DNA of 6,330 nt from Lachnospiraceae bacterium UBA1729 (GTDB taxonomy: Bacteria > Bacillota > Clostridia > Lachnospirales > Lachnospiraceae). The number at the start of each line of letters is the position of its first letter. Position 1 is the stretch's first letter. The notes beneath the pieces are model-generated. The model was not told the DNA's origin. It was given only the letters and a program-made list of their open reading frames with translations, and searched no databases. Positions 6,201 to 6,330 of this stretch are shown one piece after another. Both the position numbers and the translations under genes were made by a program. The stretch lies in contig DCIJ01000091.1 in NCBI GenBank assembly GCA_002315945.1, positions 1 through 6,330 of the forward strand, given 5' to 3'.

Positions 6201-6330
6201 GACAGGTGCAGGCTCCTTTCCCGGGTGGGATTAGGATATATTACTCTCTCCCAGAGCACATCTACACTGTCAGGAGGTGAGGCCGCCAGACTTAAAATCG
6301 CCAGTTGCCTAATGGGTACCCGAATGAATA
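3270..6330 (+). CDS. TsaA/TrmO-like tandem domains fused to a UvrA-class ABC ATPase (3' end outside window)
   Basis: Open from ATG 3270 to the window edge: 1020 codons without a stop, 3' end missing. Residues 4-92 and 110-250 are two TsaA/TrmO-like domains, and 251-317 is a polar acidic linker. From 318 it is a UvrA-type tandem ABC ATPase, opening with GAREHNLK. NBD1: Walker A GVSGSGKSS (346-354, K352), Q-loop Q397, zinc pairs C454/C457 and C589/C592, signature SGGE (673-676), Walker B D698-E699, H-loop H731. NBD2: Walker A (822-830, K828), zinc pairs C904/C907 and C925/C928, signature SGGE (1001-1004). Walker B2 and H-loop 2 lie beyond the edge. About 30 residues separate the Q-loop helix from the first zinc pair, so the UvrB-binding domain is absent; the insertion domain (about 462-585) is kept. 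UvrA family members bind and scan DNA as ATP-dependent dimers. Those lacking the UvrB-binding domain (UvrA2, DrrC) are linked to tolerance of DNA-binding drugs. Complete length would probably be about 1100 residues. It is probably not the housekeeping uvrA. Confidence 0.9.
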   Translation, partial: MAELISIGKIERQNDRLVLTVDRNYRNGLKGIQDFSHLHVLCVENNSRLIQISSKADYSLIKNGIIILENTISGSALTPIDIKPYLPSEDKIETSQHTEGDRYILLEKNNKISFCGEIRNTHGEIYLQYNDPNGLPQEISEYSRIFWWFNKFEDRKYRRILQCNPPYESDEKKSDDKLGVFSCRAPIRPTPIAITNVRVTKIDRNLGRIYVNGIEGYDHTPFLGIVGYDSEADSFEREGVSLPNWAEDWPDTLDLRDSLEKTLSIDEIADSLDSIQTSKPDSVLNSVNNSKEETTGKEADTEAEDGAPWTVHNSRPTHIVVKGAREHNLKDISVSIPYNAITAVVGVSGSGKSSLVMDTVYAECHRRMEYLSSTNANTLRPDMDSMSGCIPTVMISQKEIKGNSNSTIGTFSGIYNHLRSIYAAVGEKNYTDANQVEFKITPSTFSFLDPESRCSFCNGKGRRHMADTKKIIARPEISLLDGTSPFLGKLKSFIEKPNANWMKGQVVALAKEMNVELSTPWNELSEEFRNLVLYGDESKTVTFSFDNKYNGRKGDINRTLEGIIPTINRLYVEDEKGGISEKYMSEEVCSICHGERLGPVGRLTTVLGVRYPIAAKMSFAELIAFVSQLKSKLAPEKLELIEEQTNSIMEICVTAKKLGIEYLDLARETSQISGGEAQRLKLLSAFLNHMTGILYIFDEPSKKLSSREYGYITDMMKSLIAEGNTILMVEHNMDMIRIVDYVIEIGPNAGTRGGYLIGEGSCRDILSHGGTMIAKYVDTADFFDRKHQRNLSEFVSVEEISVNTLKNVTATFPKNAMTCITGVSGSGKSSLLYGGILDRMERSSDFSQVILVESKISGGTSRSVVATYSGIMDDLRAIFASTDVATRNNYSDSDFSFNKGKLRCEHCKGDGREKIPFTEDSYRPCPVCHGTRYSREAMKIKWNNYSIADFLNMSIDEIIEIPLELTETDSRLFNQILDRCRLLSRVGLGYITLSQSTSTLSGGEAARLKIASCLMGTRMN
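3279..3545 (+). other. TsaA-like domain 1, shrunken (residues 4-92)
   Basis: The opening (ISIGKIE, a strand with LVLTVDRNY, then LKGIQDFSHLHVL) follows the TrmO/YaeB pattern of a first strand followed by GLxxFSHxWxL. The end, LTPIDIKPYLP (77-87), is close to the family's GTPxxDIKPYLP. The middle of the fold, including the RSPxRPNPIG motif, is missing: only about 35 residues link the FSH motif to DIKPY. On its own this copy should not bind SAM in the usual way. The similarity is from motif recall, not alignment software. Confidence 0.7.
3597..4019 (+). other. TsaA-like domain 2 (residues 110-250)
   Basis: GEIR (116-119) starts the first strand. LGVFSCRAPIRPTPIAIT (178-195) corresponds to the TrmO signature GVFATRSPxRPNPIGLS, keeping R184, P186, R188, P189, P191 and I192 but with N changed to T190 and G to A193. 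NGIEGYDHTPFLGIVGYD (212-229) matches the GLDxxDGTPxxDIKPY strand but has lost the DIKP core. TrmO methylates N6 of t6A at position 37 of tRNA using SAM; with these substitutions, activity here is uncertain. Confidence 0.75.
4020..4220 (+). other. Acidic low-complexity interdomain linker (residues 251-317)
   Basis: About 67 residues rich in Ser, Asp, Glu, Asn, Thr and Lys, with no recognisable fold, joining the TsaA pair to the first ATPase half. The composition indicates a flexible tether. It reads through in frame without stop or repeat, so the fusion is a continuous gene in this sequence. Confidence 0.7.

Noticed and set aside
3270..6330. Ordinary housekeeping uvrA
   Set aside because: The TsaA-like N-terminus, missing UvrB-binding domain and altered ATPase residues do not fit the housekeeping protein, and no uvrB is adjacent.
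1..6330. Possible tRNA or rRNA genes, CRISPR arrays or insertion sequences
   Set aside because: No cloverleaf-like segment, regularly spaced repeat array, transposase frame or terminal inverted repeat was noticed, and almost all bases are accounted for by the four coding regions.

Overview
The window looks like chromosomal DNA of a low-GC, strictly anaerobic Firmicute, most plausibly a Lachnospiraceae/Clostridia gut or rumen organism. The reasons are AT-rich codon use, strong AGGAG-type ribosome binding sites, a ferredoxin-type aldo/keto reductase, and an acidic lipoprotein with a Gram-positive-style leader. This placement is inferred from style and gene content, not from a marker gene. All genes lie on the + strand.

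Layout. (1) 11-1189: an acidic surface lipoprotein of unknown function with a 15-bp x3 tandem repeat just after the lipidated cysteine. (2) 1213-2352: an aldo/keto reductase with a complete catalytic tetrad and a C-terminal two-cluster 4Fe-4S ferredoxin module. (3) 2357-3184: a MerR-family regulator with a GyrI-like ligand-binding domain, 4 nt after the reductase. (4) 3185-3269: a short intergenic region holding a dyad with two readings. It is either a hairpin terminator or a MerR-type operator in the unusual 19-bp spacer of a -35/-10 promoter, and possibly both. (5) 3270 to the window end: a very large open gene, more than 1020 codons and truncated at the right edge. It fuses two TsaA/TrmO-like domains to a UvrA-class tandem ABC ATPase that keeps zinc modules and the insertion domain but lacks the UvrB-binding domain.

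How the genes may work together. The MerR/GyrI protein belongs to a family whose members sense drug-like small molecules. The dyad directly in front of the TsaA-UvrA gene has the geometry of a MerR-activated promoter. The simplest model is that the MerR protein senses a toxic compound and switches on the downstream UvrA-like protein. UvrA paralogues without a UvrB-binding domain are known from resistance to DNA-binding drugs (the DrrC/UvrA2 type). The ferredoxin-AKR, probably in the same transcript as merR, could reduce a reactive or quinone-like compound. The TsaA-UvrA fusion and the way the TsaA motifs are split between two degenerate copies are the most unusual parts of the window. The functional model is inference.
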